The translations under genes and the position numbers were made by a program. Below, one piece after another: positions 1-6,070 of a stretch of DNA of 31,167 nucleotides (positions are counted from its first letter, which is position 1; each line of letters starts with the position of its first letter). This DNA comes from OMIS01 sp044350895 (GTDB taxonomy: Bacteria; Patescibacteriota; Microgenomatia; UBA1400; PJMF01). Location: contig JBILGT010000016.1 in NCBI GenBank assembly GCA_044350895.1, positions 1 through 31,167 on the forward strand. The letters run 5' to 3'. Below the pieces are notes generated by a model, which was not told the DNA's origin, did no database searches, and worked only from the letters and a program-made list of their open reading frames with translations.

Positions 1-9
1 ACCTACAAT

Positions 10-30
10 TTAGAACTTTTAGAGTGCTAA
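10..30 (-). promoter_or_regulatory. CIRCE-like inverted repeat (possible HrcA operator)
   Basis: Read on the minus strand, the site begins with TTAGCACTC, an exact match to one arm of the CIRCE consensus bound by the heat-shock repressor HrcA. The opposite arm is AGTTCTAA, matching the inverted repeat at 7 of 8 positions. The arms are 5 bases apart, where true CIRCE has a longer spacer, so this is a CIRCE half-site inside a shorter palindrome. It follows directly after a -10 box, the usual CIRCE position. The controlled gene lies off the left edge of the window. Confidence 0.35.
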
Positions 31-57
31 TTATCTCACTTTTTACCTATTATTCAA
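30..57 (-). promoter_or_regulatory. leftward promoter at the window edge
   Basis: On the minus strand a -35 box TTGAAT (52-57) and a -10 box GATAAT (30-35) are 16 bases apart, close to the sigma-70 consensus. Transcription would start near position 23, inside the CIRCE-like repeat, and run out of the window. No gene is visible in bases 1-137 on either strand. Confidence 0.4.
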
Positions 58-137
58 TGTATTTTAACTGAAAAACCAACGCGTTTTTTCTATTAACTCT
101 CTTTTCACTTACTGAAAAAAATAGTGATACGAAAATC

Positions 138-281
138 TTAGGGGACGATCCAGAACAAAATCTGGATCCAGCCGTCAGTTACAAACCAATATAACCCCGT
201 GACTGTAAGCAGGCCAATGAGGCCTTCTTTGAGGCTCTCAGGAGCCTCCGCAAGTGCTTTGAGCAATTCAAGCATTGTCAT
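138..281 (-). CDS. small membrane protein, 47 aa, unknown function
   Basis: This short reading frame begins MTMLELLKAL and ends WIQILFWIVP. Residues 1-19 look like an amphipathic helix rich in Leu, Ala, Glu and Lys. Residues about 20-34 and 38-47 are hydrophobic and aromatic, enough for one membrane segment or two short ones. The start is chosen because GGAGG lies 7 bases upstream, one of only two strong Shine-Dalgarno sites seen in the window. A second in-frame ATG is two codons later. It lies leftward of rpsT behind a leader of up to 290 bases with its own promoter candidates. I do not recognise a family. A type I toxin, a leader-controlled membrane peptide or an accessory subunit are all possible. 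The strong site and clean frame make it likely to be translated. Confidence 0.6.
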   Translation of the reverse strand: MTMLELLKALAEAPESLKEGLIGLLTVTGLYWFVTDGWIQILFWIVP

Positions 282-286
282 AGAAT
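259..286 (+). promoter_or_regulatory. candidate promoter for an antisense RNA
   Basis: The plus strand shows TTGAGC (259-264), a 16-base spacer and TAGAAT (281-286). This would start a rightward transcript near 293, directly opposite the leader and ribosome binding site of the minus-strand microprotein. The boxes match consensus at 4 of 6 and 5 of 6 positions, and the AT-rich background allows chance matches. Confidence 0.25.
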
Positions 287-288
287 TT

Positions 289-293
289 CCTCC
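289..293 (-). promoter_or_regulatory. strong Shine-Dalgarno site of the 47-aa microprotein
   Basis: The minus strand reads GGAGG followed by AAATTCT and then ATG, giving an ideal 7-base spacing. Most other genes here have no such site, so it stands out and fixes the start at 281. Confidence 0.7.
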
Positions 294-343
294 ATTGAAA
301 CAAAAAACGAACATCTGCGGTACTCACCACCACTTTTTCAAGC

Positions 344-448
344 GGTTGGCTTTTTCTAGATTCCTATGCTTGAGCTGTCTGCACCACACCAACAGGTTGT
401 TGTACAAAATCTCTCTACAAGGCAAAGAAAATCCAAAAAAAGCCAACC
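344..448 (-). repeat. 12-base inverted repeat closing an RNA element
   Basis: Plus-strand bases 344-355 (GGTTGGCTTTTT) are the exact reverse complement of 437-448 (AAAAAGCCAACC). The arms are 81 bases apart. In RNA from either strand they could form the closing stem of a structured domain. Two copies of this length so close together are unlikely by chance, although part of each arm is a homopolymer. Confidence 0.5.
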
Positions 449-468
449 AACTCGAGTGAGTTGTAAGC

Positions 469-498
469 TATATATCGTAATCACTTTTTAAAGAGCAA
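469..498 (-). promoter_or_regulatory. proximal promoter candidate for the microprotein
   Basis: The minus strand has TTGCTC (493-498), an 18-base spacer and TATATA (469-474). Transcription would start near 462, about 180 bases before the microprotein start and just ahead of the inverted repeat. Confidence 0.3.
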
Positions 499-509
499 GT
501 GATCTTTTT
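480..509 (+). terminator. rho-independent terminator-like hairpin
   Basis: ATCACTT (480-486) and AAGTGAT (497-503) form a perfect 7-base-pair stem around a 10-base loop, followed by CTTTTT. The T run follows on the plus strand only. The stem is AT-rich, so termination would be moderate. No plus-strand protein gene precedes it. Confidence 0.35.
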
Positions 510-577
510 GAGCTATGGGCAAACGTTTTTTCGCACATTGTGAAAAAGGCTTGCAAAATAGCGCTACAAGACAACTT

Positions 578-606
578 AGTATAGCACTAAATGGGGTAAA
601 AATCAA
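578..606 (-). promoter_or_regulatory. sigma-70-like promoter downstream of rpsT
   Basis: The minus strand has TTGATT (601-606), an exact 17-base spacer and TATACT (578-583). This is one of the best promoters in the window. It lies just past the rpsT stop and points at the leader and microprotein, so that locus has its own transcription start near 571. Confidence 0.5.
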
Positions 607-620
607 TATTATAGGATAAA

Positions 621-857
621 TTAAGCAGCTTTTTTCTTACCAACTTGACTTTTCAGTCTAGCGGCGGCGTTCTTGTGGATAACGCCTTTCTTAGCAGCGC
701 GATCAATACGGCTGTAAGCTTGAGCAACTGTTTCTGTACTGGATTTGCCTTTGGCAGAATCCATAGCAGTTTTCATGCGTGATTTTGTCTTAATGTTGTT
801 GAGTGTTTTTTTAGAACTACTTCGTAATGCTTTTTTTGCGTTTTTGAGTATTGGCAT
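621..857 (-). CDS. rpsT: 30S ribosomal protein S20
   Basis: This 78-residue, very basic, all-helical protein binds 16S rRNA in the body of the small subunit. The opening MPILKNAKKALRSS, the middle KTKSRMKTAM and the motif IHKNAAARLKSQ are typical of S20, including the conserved HKN-x-AAR-x-KS stretch near the C-terminus. It is slightly shorter than the E. coli protein (87 residues). It is transcribed alone, leftward and back to back with murJ, from a near-consensus promoter whose -10 box ends 8 bases before the ATG. The transcript would therefore have almost no 5' untranslated region, so the usual S20 leader-based autoregulation seems unlikely. Confidence 0.95.
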   Translation of the reverse strand: MPILKNAKKALRSSSKKTLNNIKTKSRMKTAMDSAKGKSSTETVAQAYSRIDRAAKKGVIHKNAAARLKSQVGKKKAA

Positions 858-865
858 GACTGGGA

Positions 866-894
866 ATTATACCTAATAAACTGTTCTTTTTCAA
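866..894 (-). promoter_or_regulatory. rpsT promoter, near-leaderless
   Basis: The minus strand has TTGAAA (889-894), a 17-base spacer and a perfect TATAAT (866-871). Only 8 bases separate the -10 box from the rpsT ATG at 857, so transcription should begin at or within a few bases of the start codon. There is no Shine-Dalgarno site. Confidence 0.65.
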
Positions 895-918
895 ATACCA
901 GAATATCGCAGCAACCAG

Positions 919-924
919 TATAAT
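919..924 (+). promoter_or_regulatory. murJ -10 box, leaderless arrangement
   Basis: A perfect TATAAT ends 7 bases before the murJ ATG at 932. No good -35 box is seen at 16-18 bases. The expected start of transcription falls on or next to the start codon, mirroring rpsT on the other strand. Confidence 0.45.
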
Positions 925-931
925 AATTGGC

Positions 932-2626
932 ATGCTGTCAAAATTTCCGTTTCACTCTATTTTTTCCAAGAACCTCGAGTGGCTTGAGCAGAAACAAAGC
1001 AACATTCTCTCTGCAGCTGTCATAATTACCGTCGCAAACATCATTTCTTCAGTTTCTGGACTGATCAGACAACGGCTCCTCCTTTCCCATTTTTTTGATA
1101 CTGACGCCTCTCAAAAAGCCTACGAAGCTTTCCAGATTGCCTTCCAAATTCCTGACATGTTGTTTCAATTAGTGGTGATTGGGGCACTTTCTGCCGCATT
1201 TATTCCACTATTTGCCAAACTGAGGAAAGAAGATGAAAAATTGGCATTTGAGATGAGTTCAGTCATTCTCAACATTATTTTGCTCATTTTTATAGTACTT
1301 GGCGTGATTATTTTTATTGCGTCACCATTTATTAGTAACTACCGTACTGGTGATCAATTTACACCCGAACAAGTCGAGATCGTCACGCGCATGACACGAA
1401 TCATGCTGGTTGGGCAACTGTTTTTTGCCATCTCCAGTGTCTTTGGTGCCGTTTTACAGTCATATCAACGTTTTATCATCCCAAGCATCGCCCCCATCAT
1501 CTACAACCTGGGAATTGTGCTTGGCACGTATCTCTTCTCCGAGCGGTTTGGTATCTATTCAGCTGGAATTGGTGTAGTGATTGGTGCTTTTTTGCACATG
1601 ATCATTCAGCTTCCGTCTATTCTGCGGCTCGGGTTTAAGTTTAAATTATCATTCAATATCAATGTTCCAGGGGTAAAACAGCTCTTTCGACTTATTCCGC
1701 CTCGAGTTTTAACAATTGGTGTCAATGAGTTTCAAAACTTGAGTCTGGGCTTTTTTGCCACAAGTTTGGGTAACCTGAGTTTTGTGGTGATCAAACTTGC
1801 GCTCAGTTTGATGACAATACCTATCAGATTATTTGGTGTTCCAATTGGGCAAGCTTCACTGCCATTTTTGTCTGAAGAATCTCACGAACGAGATTTGCAA
1901 CATTTTAAGCGCTTATTACTCCAATCAATCAATCAAATTGCATTCCTGGCATTTCCAGCCTCAGTCCTTTTGCTCATCTTGCGTATCCCGATAGTGCGGC
2001 TTGTTTTTGGTACTGCCAACTTCCCTTGGGACAAAACGTTGATGACTGGTCGCGCTGTTGCGATCATCTCAATTTCAGTGGCAGCACAGGCCATGGTACA
2101 GATTCTTGTCAGAGCATTTTACGCACTTCGAGACACCCGCACACCGTTCTACATTACGCTCATTACGGTATTTATATATTTAGTAGGTTCAGCTCTTGTA
2201 GTCTTCTACACACCATGGGGTATTTATGGTCTGGCGATGATGACGAGTATCGCAGCAATTTTCGAACTCTTGCTTTCACTAGGCTACCTCCATAAAAAAA
2301 TTGGTGGCTTCTTGACCTCAGAGTTTTGGATTCCACAAGCCAAGATGTTACTTGCCAGCTTTTTAATGGCAGTTTTCTTATACTTACCATTTAGAATTTT
2401 CGATGAACTGATCTTTGACACTACACGGATTATTGAACTGATTGGTTTAACCATTACCACGGGAACTATTGGTGTTGTCGTGTACCTCTACTTTGCCACT
2501 CTTTTTGAAATTAAAGAGCTCGAAGTCTTTAAAAATCTCATTTTTTCGTTCACTTCTTCACAACGGAATCTCTCAAAATCTCCAGAAGTTGTTGTCGAGA
2601 CACCAGGCGAGAATACGCAGGTCTAA
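932..2626 (+). CDS. murJ: lipid II flippase MurJ (MviN family)
   Basis: This 564-residue polytopic membrane protein of the MOP exporter superfamily flips the peptidoglycan precursor lipid II to the outer face of the membrane. Recognisable features are the N-terminal segment SSVSGLIRQRLL with its conserved arginines (about residues 39-50), the QIPDMLFQLVVIGALSAAFIPLF region (about 72-94) and the RLFGVPIGQASLPFLS stretch, all typical of MurJ. About 14 hydrophobic segments fill the protein, and the length is normal. The C-terminal 30 residues are hydrophilic. The ATG at 932 is supported by the TATAAT 7 bases upstream. The pil genes follow 59 bases later. In this setting it could also serve other undecaprenyl-linked precursors, but that is speculation. 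Confidence 0.93.
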   Translation: MLSKFPFHSIFSKNLEWLEQKQSNILSAAVIITVANIISSVSGLIRQRLLLSHFFDTDASQKAYEAFQIAFQIPDMLFQLVVIGALSAAFIPLFAKLRKEDEKLAFEMSSVILNIILLIFIVLGVIIFIASPFISNYRTGDQFTPEQVEIVTRMTRIMLVGQLFFAISSVFGAVLQSYQRFIIPSIAPIIYNLGIVLGTYLFSERFGIYSAGIGVVIGAFLHMIIQLPSILRLGFKFKLSFNINVPGVKQLFRLIPPRVLTIGVNEFQNLSLGFFATSLGNLSFVVIKLALSLMTIPIRLFGVPIGQASLPFLSEESHERDLQHFKRLLLQSINQIAFLAFPASVLLLILRIPIVRLVFGTANFPWDKTLMTGRAVAIISISVAAQAMVQILVRAFYALRDTRTPFYITLITVFIYLVGSALVVFYTPWGIYGLAMMTSIAAIFELLLSLGYLHKKIGGFLTSEFWIPQAKMLLASFLMAVFLYLPFRIFDELIFDTTRIIELIGLTITTGTIGVVVYLYFATLFEIKELEVFKNLIFSFTSSQRNLSKSPEVVVETPGENTQV

Positions 2627-2685
2627 TTTAGGCATTTTGCACGAGGCAGATTTTCTGTACAATGAATTTGTATAGTCTAAAGCCA

Positions 2686-3303
2686 ATGAGTAAAAAGCCT
2701 GCCTCAATTGATATTAATTTGGTGCCTAAAGATCCGTTTTTTCAAACGACAATAGGACGTGTGTTGCAATGGGCGTTATCGGCTGGTAGATACATTGTCA
2801 TTTTTACTGAGCTTATTGTTATCGTAAGCTTTGCAGCCCGCTTTACTCTGGATCGCCAAATCACAGACCTTAATACGCAAATCTTCAAAAGCAAGTCAAT
2901 TATTCAATCATTTGGTGATCTTGAGACGTCCTTCCGATCAGTGCAGACTCGTCTTGATGACGTAAAAAAAATCGATCAAGAAGTAAATATAGTTGACGTA
3001 TTTCAAAACTTATCAAAAGTCACACCAAAAGATGTTAACTTATCACAGCTCTCGATTTCACCCAGTTCGGTCAATATTAGTGGCAATACACTCTCACAAG
3101 AGTCATTTAATCTACTTGTTAATAATTTGCAACTCTCGGGAAGTTTTCACAATATATCAATTTCGAAGATAGAATCTGGTGATCAAAATAAACCTGGCTT
3201 TACTTTTACTATTTCAGCAAATACAAAAGAGGTTAAACGAGAAACAAGCAAACAAGCGCCAACTGATAAAGTAAATATCCTTGATAGAACTGAAGGTATA
3301 TAA
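2686..3303 (+). CDS. pilN: type IV pilus assembly protein PilN
   Basis: This 205-residue bitopic inner-membrane protein belongs to the PilM/N/O alignment complex of type IV pili. It has a short cytoplasmic tail with the motif IDINLVPKDPF (residues 8-18), which matches the PilN 'NLLP' element that docks on PilM. One membrane helix follows (about 34-55), then a coiled-coil-prone stretch (about 56-95) and a ferredoxin-like C-terminal domain. I prefer the ATG at 2686 over the one 24 bases upstream, because the protein then begins MSKKPASIDINLVP as in relatives and a TATAGT box ends 9 bases before it. pilO follows 7 bases after its stop, indicating a shared operon. No PilM is visible in this window. 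Confidence 0.8.
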   Translation: MSKKPASIDINLVPKDPFFQTTIGRVLQWALSAGRYIVIFTELIVIVSFAARFTLDRQITDLNTQIFKSKSIIQSFGDLETSFRSVQTRLDDVKKIDQEVNIVDVFQNLSKVTPKDVNLSQLSISPSSVNISGNTLSQESFNLLVNNLQLSGSFHNISISKIESGDQNKPGFTFTISANTKEVKRETSKQAPTDKVNILDRTEGI

Positions 3304-3310
3304 AAAGTAT

Positions 3311-3931
3311 ATGGCATCACAGAAACAAAAGGAAATAACATCAGCGCTTAACCAGTTTTACCAACGCCCAGTGGCATTGGTTTCGCTGGAGTTACTCTTA
3401 TCAATTGGCCTGGTACTATTTTTAGGTATTTTTGCTATTCAACCGACATTGATGACAATGTCAGACTTAATAAAAGAACGTGAAGATAAAATAAAACTAT
3501 CCGAGCAGCTCGAAAAAAAGACTGCTGCCCTGCAAACAGCTCAAATAGTCTACACCCAAATCCAATCACAGCTGCCCTATCTTGATGAGGCAATTCCACA
3601 GCAACCTGAGCTTGTTAAATCTCTAAAGATCCTTGAGAAACTTGCCACTGAAAACAATGTGATTGTATCAAACATTAGTGTTCCTGAAATTCCTGACGAA
3701 AAAGCTGCAATAGACTCAAAAGTGCCGGTGGCTAGAGTTGACTTGCCCGTGTCTGTGTCGATTTCTGGTGATTACTTAGCAATCAGAGCATATGTAGAGG
3801 CACTGCAAAATAGTAGACGGAGCTTTGTCATCGATACCGTAGGATTTGCTTTACAGGAAAACCGGGGACAGAAAAAGCTTTCAGCCAACATTACCGTCGC
3901 AGTACCATACTTAGGAGTACCGATCAAATGA
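3311..3931 (+). CDS. pilO: type IV pilus assembly protein PilO
   Basis: This 206-residue partner of PilN has a short cytoplasmic tail, one membrane helix (about 22-44), a coiled coil (about 50-85) and a C-terminal ferredoxin-like domain, in the usual PilO order. The segment DYLAIRAYVEALQNSRRSFVI fits the typical PilO core, in which a residue pattern around 'Y..i..fl..l....r' is conserved. The ATG at 3311 is chosen because it lies 7 bases after the pilN stop; an earlier in-frame TTG at 3281 would overlap pilN. The stop TGA overlaps the next ATG in an ATGA junction, so the next gene is translationally coupled. Confidence 0.8.
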   Translation: MASQKQKEITSALNQFYQRPVALVSLELLLSIGLVLFLGIFAIQPTLMTMSDLIKEREDKIKLSEQLEKKTAALQTAQIVYTQIQSQLPYLDEAIPQQPELVKSLKILEKLATENNVIVSNISVPEIPDEKAAIDSKVPVARVDLPVSVSISGDYLAIRAYVEALQNSRRSFVIDTVGFALQENRGQKKLSANITVAVPYLGVPIK

Positions 3932-4317
3932 AACTCTTTAATTCTGGCACTACAATTACTACTCCATCTGCTGCAACAAAGCAGATGATCCAACAAGAGT
4001 TTTCAATGCTTAAGCAGCGGAAACAAACCTTAACAATCATGATCTTACTCTTTATTTGTATGCTTGCTTGGGGAAGCGTCTCACTTTTCTCGAGTCAAAA
4101 AGAGACAAAAGTAGACACTGAAGTTATAACACTCGCAAAACCACTTAATCCCATTATTGATGTAGATACTTTGGCCAAACTTGAAACCAAACGATCATTC
4201 ACAACTGACGAACTTGCTAAATTCACTATTTATCGAATTGTTACAGATCCAAAGTCACAGTCTGAGCGGGTAATTACCATTGATGAAGTATTCAATCCTA
4301 ACGAAACTACTCGATAA
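3928..4317 (+). CDS. small bitopic protein of the pil operon, 129 aa
   Basis: A cytoplasmic tail of about 33 residues precedes one membrane helix (about 34-54) and an external domain of about 75 residues with no cysteines. It starts within the pilO stop codon (ATGA overlap), so it is made together with PilN and PilO. In proteobacteria the gene after pilO is the lipoprotein pilP, which links the complex to the outer-membrane secretin. This protein has no lipobox and a single-layer cell would need no secretin link. I infer that it is a third alignment-complex subunit replacing PilP, but no family match is recognised. Confidence 0.6.
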   Translation: MKLFNSGTTITTPSAATKQMIQQEFSMLKQRKQTLTIMILLFICMLAWGSVSLFSSQKETKVDTEVITLAKPLNPIIDVDTLAKLETKRSFTTDELAKFTIYRIVTDPKSQSERVITIDEVFNPNETTR

Positions 4318-4468
4318 AGTATTGCTGTTATTCTTTATGCATGTTTGATCTATTTATCAACGTTTCATTTGGTTATTCTTCGCATTGCAGTATAGCTGAA
4401 TATTCTTTACAGTTATAAGAGGCACTACTCTGGTGGTGCTTGTCTTAGTTCAATGATTTAGTAACAGC

Positions 4469-6019
4469 ATGCCTGCAGCTACAACACCAATAGCACCAAC
4501 TAGCAAAATTTGGCAAAAAAGAATTCCAACCTTTTTAGGGCTTGGGTTTCTTGTGATTGCCTTAATTATTGGAGTGATTTTTGTAGGTAAAGGTGGAGGC
4601 GTATTCGCTCCTCGAGCTACACCAGAAACAACACCCAAAAATGTTCGTTTAACAAATGTTACTGATACAACATTTACTGTTTCATTTTTGACAGATTCAG
4701 CCACAACAGCATATGTAAAATACGGAACTGAAGAGAATAACCTCAGCCTTCGTTCTTCTGATGACCGAGACCAACTTTCAGGAACAATTTCAGAATATAG
4801 TTTGCATCATATAACGGTACGGAATCTTGATCCTGCCACGACATATTTTTATGTAATCGGCACCGATAACGGAGCCTTGTTTGACAATAATGGAGTAACC
4901 TTTAGCATAAAAACCGCCAAACGAGCTGGAGCACCATCTGCTGCCAAGACTATTTATGGTTCAGTTACAAGTGAATCAACCGCCCCTGCAGCAGGTGCTG
5001 TTGTCTATATCAAAGTCGACGGAGCCGGAGATATGTCGGCACTGGTAACAAACGCTGGTGGTTGGGCAGTTCCACTTTCAAATGCTCGTACACCAGATGG
5101 TCAGGCATATGCTGTGATCGGCAATGAAACGTTACTTAATATTAGTGTACAGGGTCCACAAGTGGCTCAAGCTGCGCAGGGCAGTTTAACTGTCGCAGAA
5201 GCACAGCCCGTTCCAACAATTGCATTTGGCAGAGGTATTGCTCAAGCTCCAATGTCTAGTACTGAGCCGACAATGACGCCCACACCTACCCCAACCCCTA
5301 CTCCGACACCATCTGCCACACCCACGCCGTTTCCAAGTGCGACTCCAACAGCAAGCGGTTCTGCCACTGCATCACTCCTTTCTGGGGCAACAGACTCATC
5401 TGGCAGTGCCACTGCCAGTACAAGTGCTGAAGTCGTTGTGGTTGATCTACAACAAGTTACCAAACCAGTTGTGACTACTGACCAGCCCACCATTACTGGA
5501 AAAGCTCCATCAAACGTTAAAATCAAGGTTGAAGTCCATTCAGAAAATCAAGTCACAACAGAAGTAAGCAGTGACATCAATGGAAACTTTGAAGTTGATC
5601 TAGCTGCACTTGGTGAAACATTAGAGCCTGGAGAACACACCGTTACGTATACCTATACTGATCCTGTTACTGGCAAGGATGTAACAACCACTAAGACTTT
5701 CACTGTAGCACCAAGAAATGGGGCGGTGCTTGCACAAGCAACTACACCTACTCCATCACCGTTTGGAAGCTCCAATCCGTATCCAATTGGAGGCGCAACT
5801 ACTTCTGCTTCAGCAAGCCCATCTGCCAAACCATCTCCAGCTTCAGGCTCAGCTTCCTCTACACGAAGTAGCCAGATCTCTACTAGCAGCGGCATGCCAG
5901 TCTCAGGTGCAATTGGGACCACGTTGGCACTAATCTTCGGAGGTTTATTCTTCATAATCGCAGGAACCTGGAGTTTCTGGATCTCATCTCAATTTGCGAA
6001 AGACGAAGCAAGCAGCTAG
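4469..6019 (+). CDS. surface protein with FN3/purple-acid-phosphatase-N-like domain and two membrane anchors
   Basis: The 516 residues divide into: a cytoplasmic tail and membrane helix (21-40); a fibronectin-III-like domain (about 55-150) with the pattern YVKYGTEEN...ITVRNLDPATTYFYVIGTDN seen in FN3 and purple acid phosphatase N-terminal domains; a carboxypeptidase-regulatory-like beta domain (about 160-245); a Thr-Pro repeat and Ser/Ala linker (about 262-320); a bacterial Ig-like domain (about 328-415); a second Pro/Ser linker (about 423-475); then MPVSG (476-480), a second hydrophobic helix (about 484-505) and a short polar tail. It is therefore exposed outside the cell and anchored at one or both ends. 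The linkers are likely sites of O-glycosylation, fitting the adjacent glycan genes. It follows the pil genes by 151 bases with no clear terminator or promoter between. Enzymatic residues are not evident. Confidence 0.75.
   Translation: MPAATTPIAPTSKIWQKRIPTFLGLGFLVIALIIGVIFVGKGGGVFAPRATPETTPKNVRLTNVTDTTFTVSFLTDSATTAYVKYGTEENNLSLRSSDDRDQLSGTISEYSLHHITVRNLDPATTYFYVIGTDNGALFDNNGVTFSIKTAKRAGAPSAAKTIYGSVTSESTAPAAGAVVYIKVDGAGDMSALVTNAGGWAVPLSNARTPDGQAYAVIGNETLLNISVQGPQVAQAAQGSLTVAEAQPVPTIAFGRGIAQAPMSSTEPTMTPTPTPTPTPTPSATPTPFPSATPTASGSATASLLSGATDSSGSATASTSAEVVVVDLQQVTKPVVTTDQPTITGKAPSNVKIKVEVHSENQVTTEVSSDINGNFEVDLAALGETLEPGEHTVTYTYTDPVTGKDVTTTKTFTVAPRNGAVLAQATTPTPSPFGSSNPYPIGGATTSASASPSAKPSPASGSASSTRSSQISTSSGMPVSGAIGTTLALIFGGLFFIIAGTWSFWISSQFAKDEASS
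5269..5340 (+). repeat. Thr-Pro codon repeat (linker of the surface protein)
   Basis: Tandem ACx-CCx codons encode TPTPTPTPTPTP followed by related Ser/Pro units. The codons vary in the third position, so this is a protein-level repeat kept by selection more than a fresh DNA microsatellite. Confidence 0.7.
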
Positions 6020-6049
6020 AATGTCTCTCTCGATACGTCATTTAAAAGG

Positions 6050-6058
6050 TGCTACACT
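6050..6058 (+). promoter_or_regulatory. extended -10 box before the phosphoglycosyl transferase
   Basis: TGCTACACT matches the extended -10 pattern TGnTATAAT. It ends 12 bases before the ATG at 6071, giving a leader of about 6 bases. No good -35 box is seen, as expected for an extended -10 promoter. Confidence 0.35.
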
Positions 6059-6070
6059 CCCGTACAGCGT

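Larger units (their letters stand above)
293..510 (+). ncRNA. possible antisense RNA opposite the microprotein leader
   Basis: This is inferred from a candidate promoter at 259-286 and a terminator-like hairpin at 480-509 on the same strand. The RNA would be about 215 bases and fully complementary to the microprotein leader, as in type I toxin-antitoxin loci. No direct evidence of expression exists in the sequence. Confidence 0.2.
282..571 (-). ncRNA. candidate structured 5' leader of the microprotein mRNA
   Basis: Bases 282-620 hold no convincing protein gene. The minus strand carries two promoter candidates and then a leader of about 180-290 bases before the microprotein. The leader contains a perfect 12-base inverted repeat (344-355 with 437-448) that would close an element of about 105 bases, with smaller hairpins inside it, such as CAACA/TGTTG. 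It does not match any riboswitch or housekeeping RNA I can recall (SRP, 6S, RNase P, tmRNA, TPP, cobalamin or glycine). Function is unknown. Confidence 0.35.

Noticed and set aside
199..459. Open frame of 86 codons on the plus strand
   Set aside because: It lies antisense to the microprotein and its leader, has no ribosome binding site or protein-like pattern, and is better explained as a chance frame.
488..538. Possible 16-residue upstream peptide (minus, beginning MCEKTFAHSS) in the microprotein leader
   Set aside because: There is no Shine-Dalgarno site and no evidence beyond an ATG and a stop. It is too short to support.
2662..2685. Upstream ATG for pilN at 2662
   Set aside because: It adds eight residues with no family similarity and overlaps a TACAAT box. 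The ATG at 2686 gives the typical PilN start.
5242..5955. Long antisense frames opposite the surface protein (94 and 100 codons)
   Set aside because: They mirror the Thr-Pro and Ser-rich codon repeats, which keep the opposite strand open. The Val/Gly-rich products are not protein-like.
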